DNA from: Blattabacterium cuenoti
GTDB lineage: Bacteria > Bacteroidota > Bacteroidia > Flavobacteriales > Blattabacteriaceae
Reading direction: 5' to 3'
Assembly (NCBI RefSeq): GCF_014251635.1
Contig: NZ_CP059194.1
Coordinates: 496,001 to 560,000, forward strand
Length of the DNA stretch: 64,000 bases
Shown: positions 63,874 to 64,000 of the stretch, piece by piece
Position numbering within the stretch: position 1 is the first letter of the stretch
Layout of the letters: each line of letters opens with the position of its first letter
Notes under the pieces: model-generated
The model's database searches: none
What the model was told of the DNA's origin: nothing
Seen by the model: the letters and a program-made list of their open reading frames with translations, nothing else
Made by a program: the position numbers and the translations under genes

Positions 63874-64000
63874 TAATGTTTTTTAATCTAATTTCTTTTA
63901 AATCTTCAGTAGCTTCTATTCCATTTTTAGCATATAGTCTGATTCCATCTAAATTAGATATGATTGTTGTATATTTCTTATTAAATATTTTTTTATTTTT
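63851..64000 (-). CDS. 3' end of a gene, probably LptC
   Basis: The minus strand is open from the right edge to a TAA at 63851-63853; 49 codons are visible and the 5' part lies beyond the window. The visible end reads DGIRLYAKNGIEATEDLKEIRLKNISG (in two pieces: DGIRLYAKNGIEATEDL and KEIRLKNISG). In Flavobacteriales lptC usually precedes the CNNM and PpiD genes found here, and the pattern of a final beta strand fits LptC, the LPS-export periplasmic protein. The assignment rests mainly on gene order. Confidence 0.5.
   Translation of the reverse strand, partial: KNKKIFNKKYTTIISNLDGIRLYAKNGIEATEDLKEIRLKNISGTLPIK

Overview
The window is a gene-dense, very AT-rich stretch (about a quarter G+C by eye) of a reduced Bacteroidota genome. 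It most resembles Blattabacterium, the cockroach fat-body endosymbiont, or a close Flavobacteriales relative. The support is: a short primary sigma factor without region 1.1, TAnnTTTG-type promoter sequence, almost no Shine-Dalgarno sequences, Bacteroidota-only families (DUF4290, the alternative GlmU, fused SecDF, type B L31, FeoB-associated Cys-rich protein), and a genome with overlapping genes, no insertion sequences, no phage and no rRNA. UGA is used as a stop, so the code is standard. I found no CRISPR array, toxin-antitoxin module or mobile element. No intergenic stretch exceeds 300 bases.

Layout. 1-3.7 kb: 5'-truncated RNase Y, a deoxyhypusine-synthase-like protein and dihydrolipoyl dehydrogenase. 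3.7-8 kb: uracil-DNA glycosylase, a ferredoxin head-to-head with a LuxC-type acyl-CoA reductase, ribD, aroE, rpsU and tRNA-Val. 8-15.2 kb: recG, a UvrD/PcrA helicase, a CDF transporter, DUF4290 and murA. 15.4-20 kb: greA, a HIT protein, coaX, an alpha/beta hydrolase, 5-formyl-THF cyclo-ligase and rseP. 20-22.5 kb: feoA, feoB and a 41-residue Cys-rich protein too short for ordinary ORF calling. 22.5-29.7 kb: ddl, a PASTA protein, rluD, mgtE and leuS. 29.8-35.4 kb: glutamate dehydrogenase, pyrH, frr, asnS and rpoN. 35.4-42.2 kb, minus strand: aldehyde dehydrogenase, sufE, metE, GlmU-like protein, rpmE2 and a ketoacyl synthase III. 42.3-48 kb: ubiE/menG, a GH3-family protein, rpsO, pnp and rpoD. 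48-55.5 kb: tRNA-Arg, tpiA, DUF1599, folP, cdaA, murF, pdhA, pdhC and a TerC protein. 55.5-64 kb: an ABC exporter, secDF, tatA, a PpiD-like foldase, a CNNM/CorC protein and the 3' end of a probable lptC.

Functional picture. The content fits a mutualist that keeps cell-wall synthesis (GlmU, MurA, Ddl, MurF), nitrogen and amino-acid metabolism (GDH, AroE, MetE), cofactor synthesis (RibD, FolP, CoaX, MenG), iron and magnesium uptake, and a pyruvate dehydrogenase complex whose E1-beta subunit must lie elsewhere. Less expected in a reduced genome are sigma-54, a c-di-AMP synthase, a deoxyhypusine-synthase-like enzyme, a GH3 acyl-adenylating protein and an acyl-CoA reductase. The strongest single observation is that the leucyl-tRNA synthetase keeps its CP1 editing domain but has lost the residues that make it edit. 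No wholly new multi-gene system was evident.
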